From: an uncultured Spirochaetales bacterium
GTDB taxonomy: Bacteria > Spirochaetota > Spirochaetia > Sphaerochaetales > Sphaerochaetaceae
Direction of reading: 5' to 3'
Length of the DNA stretch: 46,014 nt
Assembly: GCA_934271365.1 (NCBI GenBank)
Contig: CAKQRI010000010.1
Coordinates: forward strand, 1 to 46,014
This document shows, in pieces, positions 26,565 through 35,311 of this stretch (positions are counted from its first letter, which is position 1; every line of letters begins with the position of its first letter). The position numbers and the translations under genes are program-made. The notes beneath the pieces were generated by a model that was given only the letters and a program-made list of their open reading frames with translations, searched no databases and was not told the DNA's origin.

Positions 26565-27767
26565 TCAGACTGTGACAAGGCTTCTGATATATGTGCTTGC
26601 ATTCTTATATGCAGAATCAATGTAATCGATATCTTCAACAATAGAGTTCTGCTTCCATTCTGTAAGTGGCTTATCTCCTTCAGCCGGAGTTACCTCAGGG
26701 TTAACTGAATAATATCCGATGTTTCCACCCCATCCCTTTTCAAATCCTTCTACTGATGAGAAATATTCAAGGAAAAGACAAGCTGTGTATGGAAGCTTTG
26801 TTGTCTTAGGAATCATAATCCACATCTTATAGAAATATGAATCAAAACCATCAAGAGATACGTTCCAGCCAGAAATTGCAAGATCTTTCTTGTAGTCATT
26901 AGTTGTAGGATAATCCTTAACCTTATTAAGAGGTCCGTATACAACCTGACCTGTTGTCATTGAAACCATGTTCTTTACAGCTGTTGTATCTGAGCTGTGC
27001 CATGTTGTTACGTTCTTAATGAATTCTGTAAGGAACTTGTATCCGATATTCTCATATCCGTCACCGCCAGCATAATCAGAACCGAAGTAATCCTTATAAG
27101 CCTTAGAAAGCATATCACATGCGCTTGGACTTGTAAGCATGATAAGGAATGACATATTAACAGTTTCATTAGCAGGGTTCTGGAAAGAAAGCTGCTTAAC
27201 ACCTTTAAGAGATGCACCGTCTGCTCCTGTAAGCTGCCATATATTCTGGATATAGTCCTTACCAAAATCGCCAGATACATTCCAGAATACGTTCTTATTA
27301 ACATAAAGCGCAGTCAGAGGATCCTTATCCTCTTCTGCAATTTTCACTGATTTTGGAACATAGTTGTAAACATATCCTGTATCAATCAAAGATGACTTAA
27401 GAGTTGAGCCATCCTGTACCATAGCTACATCAGAAACATACTGATTCTGACCAAGAGCTGTTGTAAGCTCTGTATAAAGAGCACGATCCTTAGATGATGA
27501 GAACTTCTCATATTTGAACCATGGATATTTTTCTTCAAAGCCCGCAAGAACTTTCTTAAGACCAGAAGTAACACCACGAGCCTGGAAAGTAACACCTGCG
27601 GCCTCAAATTCAGCCTTAGCTGCTGCTTCTAGTTCAGCAAGAGTCATATTCTGAGCCTTCTGGATCGCATCCAGAACAGGGTCAACAGGAGCTGCTTCTT
27701 TTGTTCCCTGTGCAAATGCACAAAAAGAAACCAAAAGTACACACAATAGAGCAATTACTTTCTTCAT
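26565..27767 (-). CDS. ABC transporter solute-binding protein (family 8-like)
   Basis: Periplasmic binding protein of 400 residues with a signal peptide over about 1-19 ending CAFAQG and no lipobox in the mature start. The pattern resembles ferric-iron, AfuA and SBP_bac_8 type proteins that pair with fused permeases: an early GVTSGLKKVLAGFEEKYP, a central TALYVNKNVFWNVS and a C-terminal YFSSVEGFEKG. AAGGAG before ATG 27767 decides the start; a longer frame reaches 27848 but contains the promoter. It is first in its operon and should determine its ligand, possibly a sugar or sugar phosphate. Confidence 0.9.
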   Translation of the reverse strand: MKKVIALLCVLLVSFCAFAQGTKEAAPVDPVLDAIQKAQNMTLAELEAAAKAEFEAAGVTFQARGVTSGLKKVLAGFEEKYPWFKYEKFSSSKDRALYTELTTALGQNQYVSDVAMVQDGSTLKSSLIDTGYVYNYVPKSVKIAEEDKDPLTALYVNKNVFWNVSGDFGKDYIQNIWQLTGADGASLKGVKQLSFQNPANETVNMSFLIMLTSPSACDMLSKAYKDYFGSDYAGGDGYENIGYKFLTEFIKNVTTWHSSDTTAVKNMVSMTTGQVVYGPLNKVKDYPTTNDYKKDLAISGWNVSLDGFDSYFYKMWIMIPKTTKLPYTACLFLEYFSSVEGFEKGWGGNIGYYSVNPEVTPAEGDKPLTEWKQNSIVEDIDYIDSAYKNASTYIRSLVTV

Positions 27768-27794
27768 TATTACATCTCCTTTTAATGAAAAAGC

Positions 27795-27845
27795 GTTACA
27801 AATGTAACTTTCTAATAGAATAAAATAGTGTATTCGGCAATTCAA
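27795..27845 (-). promoter_or_regulatory. Promoter and palindromic operator of the second sugar operon
   Basis: Leftward -35 TTGAAT (complement of 27840-27845), 17-base spacer, -10 TATTCT (complement of 27817-27822). Just past the predicted transcription start lies GTTACA-AA-TGTAAC (27795-27808), a symmetric site in the region shared with the divergent SorC-type regulator gene, which is its likely binder. Confidence 0.65.
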
Positions 27846-27937
27846 CAAAAAAAGTAATTTTTTTCATGAAGCAATATTCTTTTAGCAAATTTTCATAGAA
27901 TTTACAAAAAAACGCATTTTTTAGTACTTTCCTAATA

Positions 27938-27943
27938 TATAAT
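27938..27943 (+). promoter_or_regulatory. -10 box for the SorC-type regulator
   Basis: Consensus TATAAT lies 24 bases ahead of the regulator start. The -35 position (CATTTT at 27915-27920) is poor, suggesting weak or activated expression. Confidence 0.5.
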
Positions 27944-27966
27944 AGAAATTAAGTAAGGACAGTGTG

Positions 27967-28953
27967 ATGGTCGGAAATGAAAAGCTCTTCTCGGTTGCAT
28001 ATGATTATTATGAGAAAGGAATGACCAAAAGCGAGATTGCAAAGAGTCTTGGAGTTTCGCATGTTCAGGTCGGCAAATATATCAATGCAGCACTAGAGCG
28101 TGGTCTCGTAGAAATAGTGCTCAATGCACCAACAGTCCAGAAAGAAGAGCAGGAAAAGATGTCAAAGCTCTTCAGAGAACATTATGGTTTAGAAACACTG
28201 ATTATAGTCCCTTCTGCAGCGAAAGAAAGCACTGTCCATGCATTTGTCATTGATGGCCTAGTTAATTATCTTCTCAAGAAATTTCCAAATGAAAATCTCT
28301 CTTTTGGAACTGGAATGGGACGATTCATAAAAGAAATATCTGAATATAAGCTTAAGGTCATAGACAGGAGATCAAAGTGGAAGATTATCCCTCTCCTGAA
28401 CTATGACATACAGGATATGAACATAGATTATTATGATTTTCTATCAATTTCAGAGCAGTTCTCACAGAACTGGGGACTATCCATTGACAAGAAATATATG
28501 AAAAAAGCAACTTCAATCCTGAATGGGGAGAAGACTTCATCAGATTTATCAGGATATTATAGATCACTTGATTTCATATTAGGCGGAGTTGGTGTTCCGT
28601 TTCCAAGAAACCCAAAACTAAGAAAAGCATTATTTACAGAAGAAGACCTTGAGAAGTCTAAGTATAATGAGCTCTCAGGGGATTATCTCAACTATTATTT
28701 TGATGATGCGGGAAGGATTCTTGCTCCATCTACGCTAGGTTTCTACTCTATCGACCTGGAAACAATAAAATCAATAAAAACAAGAATTGCTATTGCAAGT
28801 GGCTATGAGAAAGTCGGAAGTATCTCATCTCTTCTTAAGACGGGACTTGTCAATGTGCTTATAACAGATATAACCACAGCCAGAAACGTCCACTCTGCAA
28901 CATCCAATGAAGAACTGCCTCCGCTTATGGCGAAAGGCAGTTATATCAGATAA
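27967..28953 (+). CDS. SorC-family sugar-responsive transcriptional regulator
   Basis: DNA-binding regulator of about 328 residues. The N-terminal helix-turn-helix is YYEKGMTKSEIAKSLGVSHV with recognition helix VGKYINAALERG. The rest is a SorC/CggR sugar-phosphate binding domain, seen in the SFGTGMGR loop, a GGVGVPF segment and the late IAIASGYEKVGSI motif. AAGG precedes ATG 27967; a GTG three bases earlier is possible. It diverges from the second ABC operon, and SorC proteins usually control the neighbouring operon in response to a phosphorylated sugar, which the FGGY kinase could supply. Its stop abuts that of the convergent aldolase gene. Confidence 0.93.
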   Translation: MVGNEKLFSVAYDYYEKGMTKSEIAKSLGVSHVQVGKYINAALERGLVEIVLNAPTVQKEEQEKMSKLFREHYGLETLIIVPSAAKESTVHAFVIDGLVNYLLKKFPNENLSFGTGMGRFIKEISEYKLKVIDRRSKWKIIPLLNYDIQDMNIDYYDFLSISEQFSQNWGLSIDKKYMKKATSILNGEKTSSDLSGYYRSLDFILGGVGVPFPRNPKLRKALFTEEDLEKSKYNELSGDYLNYYFDDAGRILAPSTLGFYSIDLETIKSIKTRIAIASGYEKVGSISSLLKTGLVNVLITDITTARNVHSATSNEELPPLMAKGSYIR

Positions 28954-29874
28954 CTATTCAGAATCACCAATTCTGCATTTAGGTGTAAGCAGGCCTAATC
29001 TATCAACAGGCTTGAACAGACTAGCCTTTCCTTCACTTCCTGTAAGATCAATCCAATGCTCTATGAATCTCTTAGCATTATCCTCAACGCCCATCATCAG
29101 TTCTAAATATCCAATTTTTGGATTATCGAGAAGTGCTTTTTTGGTGTATTCCCTAGAACTCACAAGAACATCCGTAACCATATTCACTTTATTGATTCCA
29201 GCCTTCACTGCCTTTATTATATTATTTTCCCCACTACCAGAACCTCCATGAAGAGCAATCGGCATTCCCCCTGTTGCATCCTTCACTTCAGCTATCCTCT
29301 TGAAATTGATATGAGGGATAAGACCTTCAGGATATTCACCATGGGCCGTACCGACAGCAATAGCAAGACAGTCTACTCCAGTCTCCCTTACAAACAGAGC
29401 AGCATCTTCAGGATCCGTATAGATGCTCTCATCTTTCCCATCCCCCTCTAATGCGATTCCGACATGACCAAGCTCCCCTTCAATTCCCATATCAAACTGA
29501 TGGCATAGATCAGCCACTTTCCTTGTTTCCTTGATATTGTCATCAAAACTTAGAAGAGAACCATCATACATAATTGATGTGAAGCCATTCCTGAAAGCAT
29601 ACATAATTCGCTCGGGATTGTTTCCATGATCAAGACATGTTGCTATAGGAACAATTGAGTATTCTGCCAGAGTCTTAATCATAGGAATGATAAGCTCTGC
29701 TTTGGCATGCTGCCTCATCATATTCTGTCCTAATAGAAAGATAATCGGGGCTTTCTTCTCCTCTGCAGCTCTGACCATGCCTCTTGCAATCTCCATATTA
29801 ATCGGACTTGTTGCCAGAACTGCGTAATTATTCTCTGAAGCATTCTTCAGTATTGTCTTCAGATCTGTATACAT
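28954..29874 (-). CDS. Second class II ketose-bisphosphate aldolase
   Basis: Class II aldolase of 306 residues with D82 and zinc ligand H83 in CLDHGN, zinc ligands H178 (GTAHG) and H209 (LHGGSG), and the KVNMVTD phosphate-site segment. Compared with the aldolase at 15958 the two share only the core motifs, and KINVGTE is replaced by KVNMVTD, so substrate stereochemistry may differ. It lies 21 bases past the RpiR-type regulator and is probably cotranscribed with it. It likely cleaves a ketose 1,6-bisphosphate or a related ketose 1-phosphate. Confidence 0.92.
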   Translation of the reverse strand: MYTDLKTILKNASENNYAVLATSPINMEIARGMVRAAEEKKAPIIFLLGQNMMRQHAKAELIIPMIKTLAEYSIVPIATCLDHGNNPERIMYAFRNGFTSIMYDGSLLSFDDNIKETRKVADLCHQFDMGIEGELGHVGIALEGDGKDESIYTDPEDAALFVRETGVDCLAIAVGTAHGEYPEGLIPHINFKRIAEVKDATGGMPIALHGGSGSGENNIIKAVKAGINKVNMVTDVLVSSREYTKKALLDNPKIGYLELMMGVEDNAKRFIEHWIDLTGSEGKASLFKPVDRLGLLTPKCRIGDSE

Positions 29875-29895
29875 CTGAACCTCCTTTATATATCT

Positions 29896-30753
29896 TCATC
29901 TGTAATTAGTCAGATTAAGATAATTCCTATCAAAGTCTGGATTCTCGGCAGCAAAGCGTGAAGCGCACATAGTATATAAAGATGAAATGAGAGCTAGCTG
30001 GCCAAGCCGTGAGAAAGAGTTTCTGTCACCATCTATAAACTGCATTTCAGATGAGATTATCACCGCATCAGCTGTCTTGCAGAGAGTAGATGAAGGATCA
30101 GAAGAAATGACAGCAATCACTGCACCATTCTTCTTTGCATATTCAGCAAGCCTGATTAGATCCTCATTCTCACCTGAACGGGAGACAAAGAATAGAAGAT
30201 CTGATGGAGAGAAATGAGCACGGAATGTCCTTATTGTGTAAATATCAGAATATCCGAAGACCATCTTACCTAGCCTTCTCAGCTCACTGCACATATAAGA
30301 TGCCGCGATTGCCGATCCCCCAATTCCAAATACAAGTATATTTGATGATTTTTTTATAAGATCAGCTATTGATGCGAGATTATCAGAGCTAGTGCTTTCG
30401 AATGAACGCCTAAGAGAAGCCAATGCTATATCAAGTGTCTTCTGAAAAATCTCACCATCACTGTCGTGCAGTGTGCATGATGAAGCTTTACTCTCCTCCA
30501 TTAACATCACTGAATTCAGGAATACCCTGAACTGCTTGGTTCCCTCAAAACCAAGCTTCTTACAGAATCTGACAGCCGCAGACTGACTTACAGAAGACGA
30601 ATCAGCAAGCTCTGAAATAGACATGCTTATCAGCTTATCCTGATTTGCCAGCATATAATCTGCAATTTTCTGGTCCTGCGATGTAAATGAATCCTCTTTC
30701 TCTTTTATCAGAAGCTCTAATCTGTTATAAGTTCCTTTTGTTTTTTCTTTCAT
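29896..30753 (-). CDS. RpiR/MurR-family transcriptional regulator
   Basis: Regulator of 285 residues: an N-terminal HTH_6 domain (about 10-85, with MSISELADSSSVSQSAAVRFCKKLG split across helix, turn and helix) and a C-terminal SIS sugar-phosphate isomerase-like domain (about 125-255) with VFGIGGSA and FVSRSGENEDLI. SIS domains sense sugar phosphates, often amino-sugar phosphates. No strong ribosome binding site is seen before the ATG. It is upstream of the second aldolase and probably controls it and possibly nearby transport genes. Confidence 0.94.
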   Translation of the reverse strand: MKEKTKGTYNRLELLIKEKEDSFTSQDQKIADYMLANQDKLISMSISELADSSSVSQSAAVRFCKKLGFEGTKQFRVFLNSVMLMEESKASSCTLHDSDGEIFQKTLDIALASLRRSFESTSSDNLASIADLIKKSSNILVFGIGGSAIAASYMCSELRRLGKMVFGYSDIYTIRTFRAHFSPSDLLFFVSRSGENEDLIRLAEYAKKNGAVIAVISSDPSSTLCKTADAVIISSEMQFIDGDRNSFSRLGQLALISSLYTMCASRFAAENPDFDRNYLNLTNYR

Positions 30754-30760
30754 TGCTTTA

Positions 30761-30855
30761 TTTTAAAATTAAATTTCAGATTACAATATTTCAAATATCG
30801 ATTTCCATCAAAAAAAAACAATATTTATGCTAGTTTTTTAAAATTACTTTTAAAA
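30761..30855. promoter_or_regulatory. Three TTTTAAAA palindromes between rpiR and sulP genes
   Basis: The self-complementary octamer TTTTAAAA occurs at 30761-30768, 30836-30843 and 30848-30855; the last two start 12 bases apart. The intergenic DNA is very AT-rich, so chance is possible, but regular placement suggests an autoregulatory site for the RpiR-type protein. Confidence 0.35.
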
Positions 30856-30922
30856 TCTGGCTTAAAACGAAACAATCAGAACAATTAAGGCTTTTGCTAT
30901 TCTAACTTGCAGCTATCTCCTC

Positions 30923-30928
30923 TATAAT
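30923..30928 (+). promoter_or_regulatory. -10 box for the SulP gene
   Basis: Perfect TATAAT 20 bases ahead of the ATG at 30948. The -35 region (TTCTAA near 30900) is weak. The predicted leader is only about a dozen bases and carries the GGTGAGG ribosome binding site. Confidence 0.5.
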
Positions 30929-30947
30929 AGACCGCCGGGTGAGGATA

Positions 30948-32561
30948 ATGCAGATAAACAATTATTTCGGAATCCTGAAAAATGAATTTCAGGGTTATAA
31001 TCTATCGTCTTTCAGAAACGACCTTCTAGCAGGAATAACGTGCACAGCTGTTGCACTGCCTCTTGCACTTGCTTTCGGAGTCTCATCTGGAGCAGATGCA
31101 GCAAGCGGCCTCATATGCGCAATTCTGGCTGGACTGATTATTGGACTGCTCTCAGGTGCTTCTTACCAGATTTCAGGGCCCACAGGAGCAATGGCTGCAA
31201 TACTTGTATCTCTTTCAGCTCAGTATGGACTGCAGGGAGTATTTGCAGCTTCTTTTCTTTCAGGTGTTATTCTGCTTATTTTTGCTGTACTGAAAGCAGG
31301 CAAGCTTGTAAGCTTCATACCAAAACCTGTTGTTACCGGATTCACATCCGGTATTGCTATAATCATTGCACTTGGACAGATTGATAATGCATTCGGAACT
31401 GTAAGCAGTGGCTCTAGCGCAATCATGAAGATTATAAGCTATGGAAAACTTGGATTCCATCCATCTCTGACAGTCACAGCAATAACGATGCTGACAATTC
31501 TAATCATGCTGCTATGGCCCAAAAAGCTAAACAAGGTCTTTCCAGGCTCTCTTCTCGCAATCATTGTAGCTCTTGTCCTTGAATTATTATTCGCTTTTGA
31601 TGTTCCAACAGTCGGAGCCATTCCTAGAACACTGCTTCCGGCTGAAAGACTTAAGCTTTCATCCCTTTCCCCCTCTTATCTAGGAGCACTGCTCTCTCCT
31701 GCTCTTTCTATTGCACTCCTTGGAATGATTGAATCTCTGCTCTGCGGTGCAAGCGGAGCAAAGATGAAGGGAGAGAAAATCGATTCGACTCAGGAATTAT
31801 ATGCGCAGGGAATAGGAAATGCTATAATTCCTTTCTTTGGAGGCATTCCTGCAACTGCTGCAATTGCAAGAACAAGCGTTGCGATAAAGAGTGGCGGAAA
31901 GACAAGAGTCGTATCGATTATCCATTCTATCGGGCTACTCCTATCAATGTTCCTATTGGGTCCTTATATGGCAAGAATACCGCTATCAGCGCTTGCCGGC
32001 GTTCTGATGGTAACTGCATGGAGAATGAATGAATGGAAATCAATAAAGACAATATTCTCACATAGAATCAAGACAAGCATAACACAGTATTTTGCCACAA
32101 TGATTGCAACAGTCGTATTCGATCTTACCACAGCCATTCTCATTGGAATCGGAATATCAATGATCCTCTTCACGCTTAGAATGACCAAGGATCTCAACAT
32201 CGAGGTGGATGAAGCAGATATTCCAGGAAGTCCTATCCCAACAAGAATCGCATATATTGATGGTGCATTATTCTTCGGCACACAGGATAGGATTCTGAAA
32301 ACTGTCGAGGAGATGAAGAAGAATGGAGTGAGGAGGATAATACTCTCATTCAGGGGTGTAAGCGTGATAGACCATAGTGAAGCTGAAGAGCTTGAGGAAA
32401 TCTTCAAAAGCTCAGCAAAAGAAGGTATTGAGGTTTATCTCTGCGGATTATCTGGGGACACCGCAAGAATCTTTGAACGTCTTGATATGGACTTCTATAA
32501 GTCTGCAAGTTTCTCGTCTGTAATAACATGCCTCGAAGCGTTAGGACTTCCTGGAGTTTAA
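30948..32561 (+). CDS. SulP-family anion transporter with STAS domain
   Basis: Inner-membrane transporter of 537 residues with about 11-14 hydrophobic segments up to residue about 410, including GLICAILAGLIIGLLSGA and the SulP signature QISGPTGAMAAIL. A cytoplasmic STAS domain fills the C-terminus (about 430-537; FRGVSVIDHSEAEELEEI). Family members exchange sulfate, bicarbonate or dicarboxylates; the ion is not determinable here. ATG 30948 was chosen over GTG 30939 because GGTGAGG precedes it closely. No sulfate-assimilation genes are adjacent. Confidence 0.95.
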   Translation: MQINNYFGILKNEFQGYNLSSFRNDLLAGITCTAVALPLALAFGVSSGADAASGLICAILAGLIIGLLSGASYQISGPTGAMAAILVSLSAQYGLQGVFAASFLSGVILLIFAVLKAGKLVSFIPKPVVTGFTSGIAIIIALGQIDNAFGTVSSGSSAIMKIISYGKLGFHPSLTVTAITMLTILIMLLWPKKLNKVFPGSLLAIIVALVLELLFAFDVPTVGAIPRTLLPAERLKLSSLSPSYLGALLSPALSIALLGMIESLLCGASGAKMKGEKIDSTQELYAQGIGNAIIPFFGGIPATAAIARTSVAIKSGGKTRVVSIIHSIGLLLSMFLLGPYMARIPLSALAGVLMVTAWRMNEWKSIKTIFSHRIKTSITQYFATMIATVVFDLTTAILIGIGISMILFTLRMTKDLNIEVDEADIPGSPIPTRIAYIDGALFFGTQDRILKTVEEMKKNGVRRIILSFRGVSVIDHSEAEELEEIFKSSAKEGIEVYLCGLSGDTARIFERLDMDFYKSASFSSVITCLEALGLPGV

Positions 32562-32726
32562 TTCACAGAAAGCAACGTAAGCCTCAAAGAAAGTTTCAAG
32601 CGGCTTGTATCCTGAAAATCAAAGGAAGCAAGCCACTTAATCTTATCTGAATTTATTATTGTAGTACTAGTCATACTGGTCATGAAATTATGAATGTATC
32701 CTATTTGTCTGCAGTTCCTTTGTATT

Positions 32727-32884
32727 AAGAATATTACAGAATTTACTGCTACAGGACATTTGCTGAGCTCAGGGCTTCGCTGTTCGAGTACATCGATGGC
32801 TACTATAATTCCAGGAGGCTGCATTCTGCCATTGGCTACAGAACCCCGAATGAGTTTGAGAAACTATATTTTGATTCTTTATGA
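32727..32884 (+). pseudogene. IS3-family transposase C-terminal remnant
   Basis: An open stretch ending in TGA at 32884 encodes the tail of an IS3-type integrase: FEYIDGYYNSRRLHSAIGY followed by RTPNEFEKLYF, preceded by YRTFAELRASL. Only about 50 of some 280-300 residues remain, and an in-frame TAA lies just before. No inverted repeats or N-terminal part were found. The remainder of the 475-base gap 32562-33036 shows nothing codable that I could support. Confidence 0.85.
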
Positions 32885-33036
32885 TTCTTTCTTATTTTCT
32901 GTCTACTATATTGACTGCGGTCCATAGTAGATTCAATGAATCCTCTCACTTATCACTGCTCTTCATCTCCAGAATTTCTTCAAGAATAATATCTCAAGCA
33001 GAATATGACATTATCACAGACTGCTGATAACCAGCA

Positions 33037-34197
33037 TTATTTATGATATAAAAGCACAACGGTCTCAACAAACTCTCCACCTGGGAATAAATCCACAGGC
33101 TGTATTCCTCGTACAGTATATGGAAGAAATCTGGTTATATATCGAAGATCCCGGCCAAGTGTTTCTGGATTGCATGATATATATACAATCACATCAGCAT
33201 CTGTCTTGCCTGCAGCTGCAAGGAACTCCTCTGATGATCCTGCTCTAGGAGGATCCATGAATAGAACTGAAGCTCTAAGACCTTCCTTGACAGCGCTCTT
33301 GAGATATTTAGCAGCATCTGCTGTGATGAATTCAGCATTCTCTATTCCATTGTTGACTGCGTTGAGTTTAGCATCTGCAACAGCATTGCCATTGGCTTCG
33401 ATTCCAATAAGCTTACTGATTCCATAGCTAGCTGCAATCAGGCCAATCGTTCCTGTACCGCAATATGCATCAATAACAACATCATCTTCTTTTAGCTGAG
33501 CCATATTCATTGCGACTCTGTACAGGACCTCTGTCATTTCTGGATTAACCTGATAGAAAGAAGTAGAAGAGATTCTGAAATCAAGGCCACAGAGCTTATC
33601 TATTATATAGCCTTTTCCATATAATACAGAGACTTCCGGGTTCTCCGGAATCACCATGCTTGTCTTTTCTGTATTAATAACCTCTGTTATCGTCACAATA
33701 TCGGGATGTTTCTGATGAAGAGCTGCAACAAAATCTGCTTTGTGAGGAAAATCCTTGCGCCCAGCAACAAGCACAACAAGTATCTCCCTGGTATTATATC
33801 CAAGACGGATCAGAATATGGCGAAGATCACCCTTCTGCTCATCTTCATCATAAGCGGTTATTCCGAATCTGTTAGCAAGCTGTCTTACTGTCTGAAGAAT
33901 AGCTGTTGCTCTTCCATCTTCTAGAATGCAGGACCTGACAGGAATAAGCTTATGAGTGCCTCTTCTATAGATTCCAGTTGTGAATTTTCCATCTCTATCA
34001 TAGCCACAGACAGCCTGAATCTTTGTCCGGTAGCCCATAGTATGCTTAGCTTCAATAACTGGATAGACTTCTCCAAAATGAGAGAGGATCTTCCTCTCCT
34101 TCAGATATTTATCGAGAATCTCATCCTCATATTGTTCATTGACATACTCACATCCGCCACATCTTCCGAATAATGGGCAATATCTATTCTTTCTCAT
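33037..34197 (-). CDS. 23S rRNA / tRNA uracil-C5 methyltransferase (RlmCD type)
   Basis: SAM-dependent RNA m5U methyltransferase of 386 residues. Four Cys expected to hold a 4Fe-4S cluster are C7, C13, C16 (CPLFGRCGGC) and C90 (VRSC). The SAM site is DAYCGTGTIG (243-252), the substrate-uridine motif FMDPPRAG is near 313-320, and the catalytic nucleophile is C342 in ISCNPETLGRD. There is no N-terminal TRAM domain, as in RlmC-like short forms. GGAAGG lies just ahead of ATG 34197; a longer frame to 34299 would overlap the upstream gene. Confidence 0.93.
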   Translation of the reverse strand: MRKNRYCPLFGRCGGCEYVNEQYEDEILDKYLKERKILSHFGEVYPVIEAKHTMGYRTKIQAVCGYDRDGKFTTGIYRRGTHKLIPVRSCILEDGRATAILQTVRQLANRFGITAYDEDEQKGDLRHILIRLGYNTREILVVLVAGRKDFPHKADFVAALHQKHPDIVTITEVINTEKTSMVIPENPEVSVLYGKGYIIDKLCGLDFRISSTSFYQVNPEMTEVLYRVAMNMAQLKEDDVVIDAYCGTGTIGLIAASYGISKLIGIEANGNAVADAKLNAVNNGIENAEFITADAAKYLKSAVKEGLRASVLFMDPPRAGSSEEFLAAAGKTDADVIVYISCNPETLGRDLRYITRFLPYTVRGIQPVDLFPGGEFVETVVLLYHK

Positions 34198-34252
34198 AGC
34201 CTTCCAATTATCTGCAAAAGAATAAAGCTCTTCAAGTGCTGAATAGGAAAAT

Positions 34253-35311
34253 CTAAGAATTGATGAATGCAATAAGCAGCCTTGAAAGCTCTTCTGCAAC
34301 TTTCAGCCTCTCTCTGCGGTCTCTTGTGCTTAGCGCATGAAGTGAAGCTGCTATTGCCCTCGGCTTTATCAGCTCCGGGATTTTATCAGCACCGGATGAG
34401 AGTACAGAGAATATGAAATCAATAATCTCAGCCCTATCTGATGGAGATACACCTTCAAGATAGCTCTTCAGTACCTGTGAGAAATGCTTTGAATGGCTAT
34501 CAACATCATCAAGATATATAAAATCATCCCCCTCTATCTGCCAAGAATATAGAAAATGCTGCAATATCCCGATTGAATCTGATTTCACAACTCTGTACTT
34601 CTCTTTGTGCTCTAAAAGCATCCCTATTATTGATGTCTGAGGAACATAGGTGATTATTCTATCAACAATATTCTTATAGCCTTCGCTTTCCAGAAATGAA
34701 TCAGCGAATCCCGGACCATCATCCGAATAGACTCTGATTATCCTTTTCTGAATCTCTTCTGGAGCTTTGGCTGCGCTATAGATTCCGATATTGCCGCCTT
34801 TGCTATGGCCTCCAAGTCTTATCGGATACGGAAATGCAGAGGCTGCCTTCGTTAGATAAACAAGCGCATCATGCTGGCTTTTTATCTCATCTGAGAATGA
34901 CATCTCAAAATCCTCTCTCCATCCAGAGAGTGTTGCATCCGTACCTCTGAATGAGATGAATAGGGAGTTATCAGGGAGAATTATAGAAAGTGCACCGAAC
35001 TGCTCCTCTTCGCCATCTTCAATAACTGAATACATAGATAGCTCTGCACTGCCAAATCTCTGAGATGAGGCTAAAAGACTGAGAAGATGAAGATCATCTC
35101 TGCATTTCACTCTTGCTCTTGCATTCTCTGATTCTGAGGCAAGCAATGCAGCGTCAGAAAGCCTTATCGTGCTATCTCCATCTTCTGGGACAATTCCAGA
35201 CCAATCAAATGATGAAAGCTTTGATAGAATCAGATTATCTGGCGGAGAGAAAGGAAATGATATAAGGCTATCAGCCTTGCGTCTTTCAAGATAATCAAGA
35301 ATGTTTCCCAT
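34253..35311 (-). CDS. DUF2974 (Mbeg1-like) lipase-fold protein
   Basis: Predicted alpha/beta-hydrolase-like protein of 352 residues. Relatives start MGNILDYLxxR, so ATG 35311 is preferred over 35338. The FRGTD motif is at 121-125 and a nucleophile elbow GHSKGGN at 168-174 (Ser about 170), as in class 3 lipases, where G-x-S-x-G holds the catalytic Ser. YSDDGPG follows and may carry the acid. No signal peptide, so it is probably cytoplasmic. It overlaps the membrane-protein gene upstream by 17 bases; substrate unknown. Confidence 0.85.
   Translation of the reverse strand: MGNILDYLERRKADSLISFPFSPPDNLILSKLSSFDWSGIVPEDGDSTIRLSDAALLASESENARARVKCRDDLHLLSLLASSQRFGSAELSMYSVIEDGEEEQFGALSIILPDNSLFISFRGTDATLSGWREDFEMSFSDEIKSQHDALVYLTKAASAFPYPIRLGGHSKGGNIGIYSAAKAPEEIQKRIIRVYSDDGPGFADSFLESEGYKNIVDRIITYVPQTSIIGMLLEHKEKYRVVKSDSIGILQHFLYSWQIEGDDFIYLDDVDSHSKHFSQVLKSYLEGVSPSDRAEIIDFIFSVLSSGADKIPELIKPRAIAASLHALSTRDRRERLKVAEELSRLLIAFINS

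Noticed and set aside
32558..32824. Leftward 88-codon frame after sulP
   Set aside because: It runs antisense to the IS3 transposase remnant and lacks a start signal or family resemblance.
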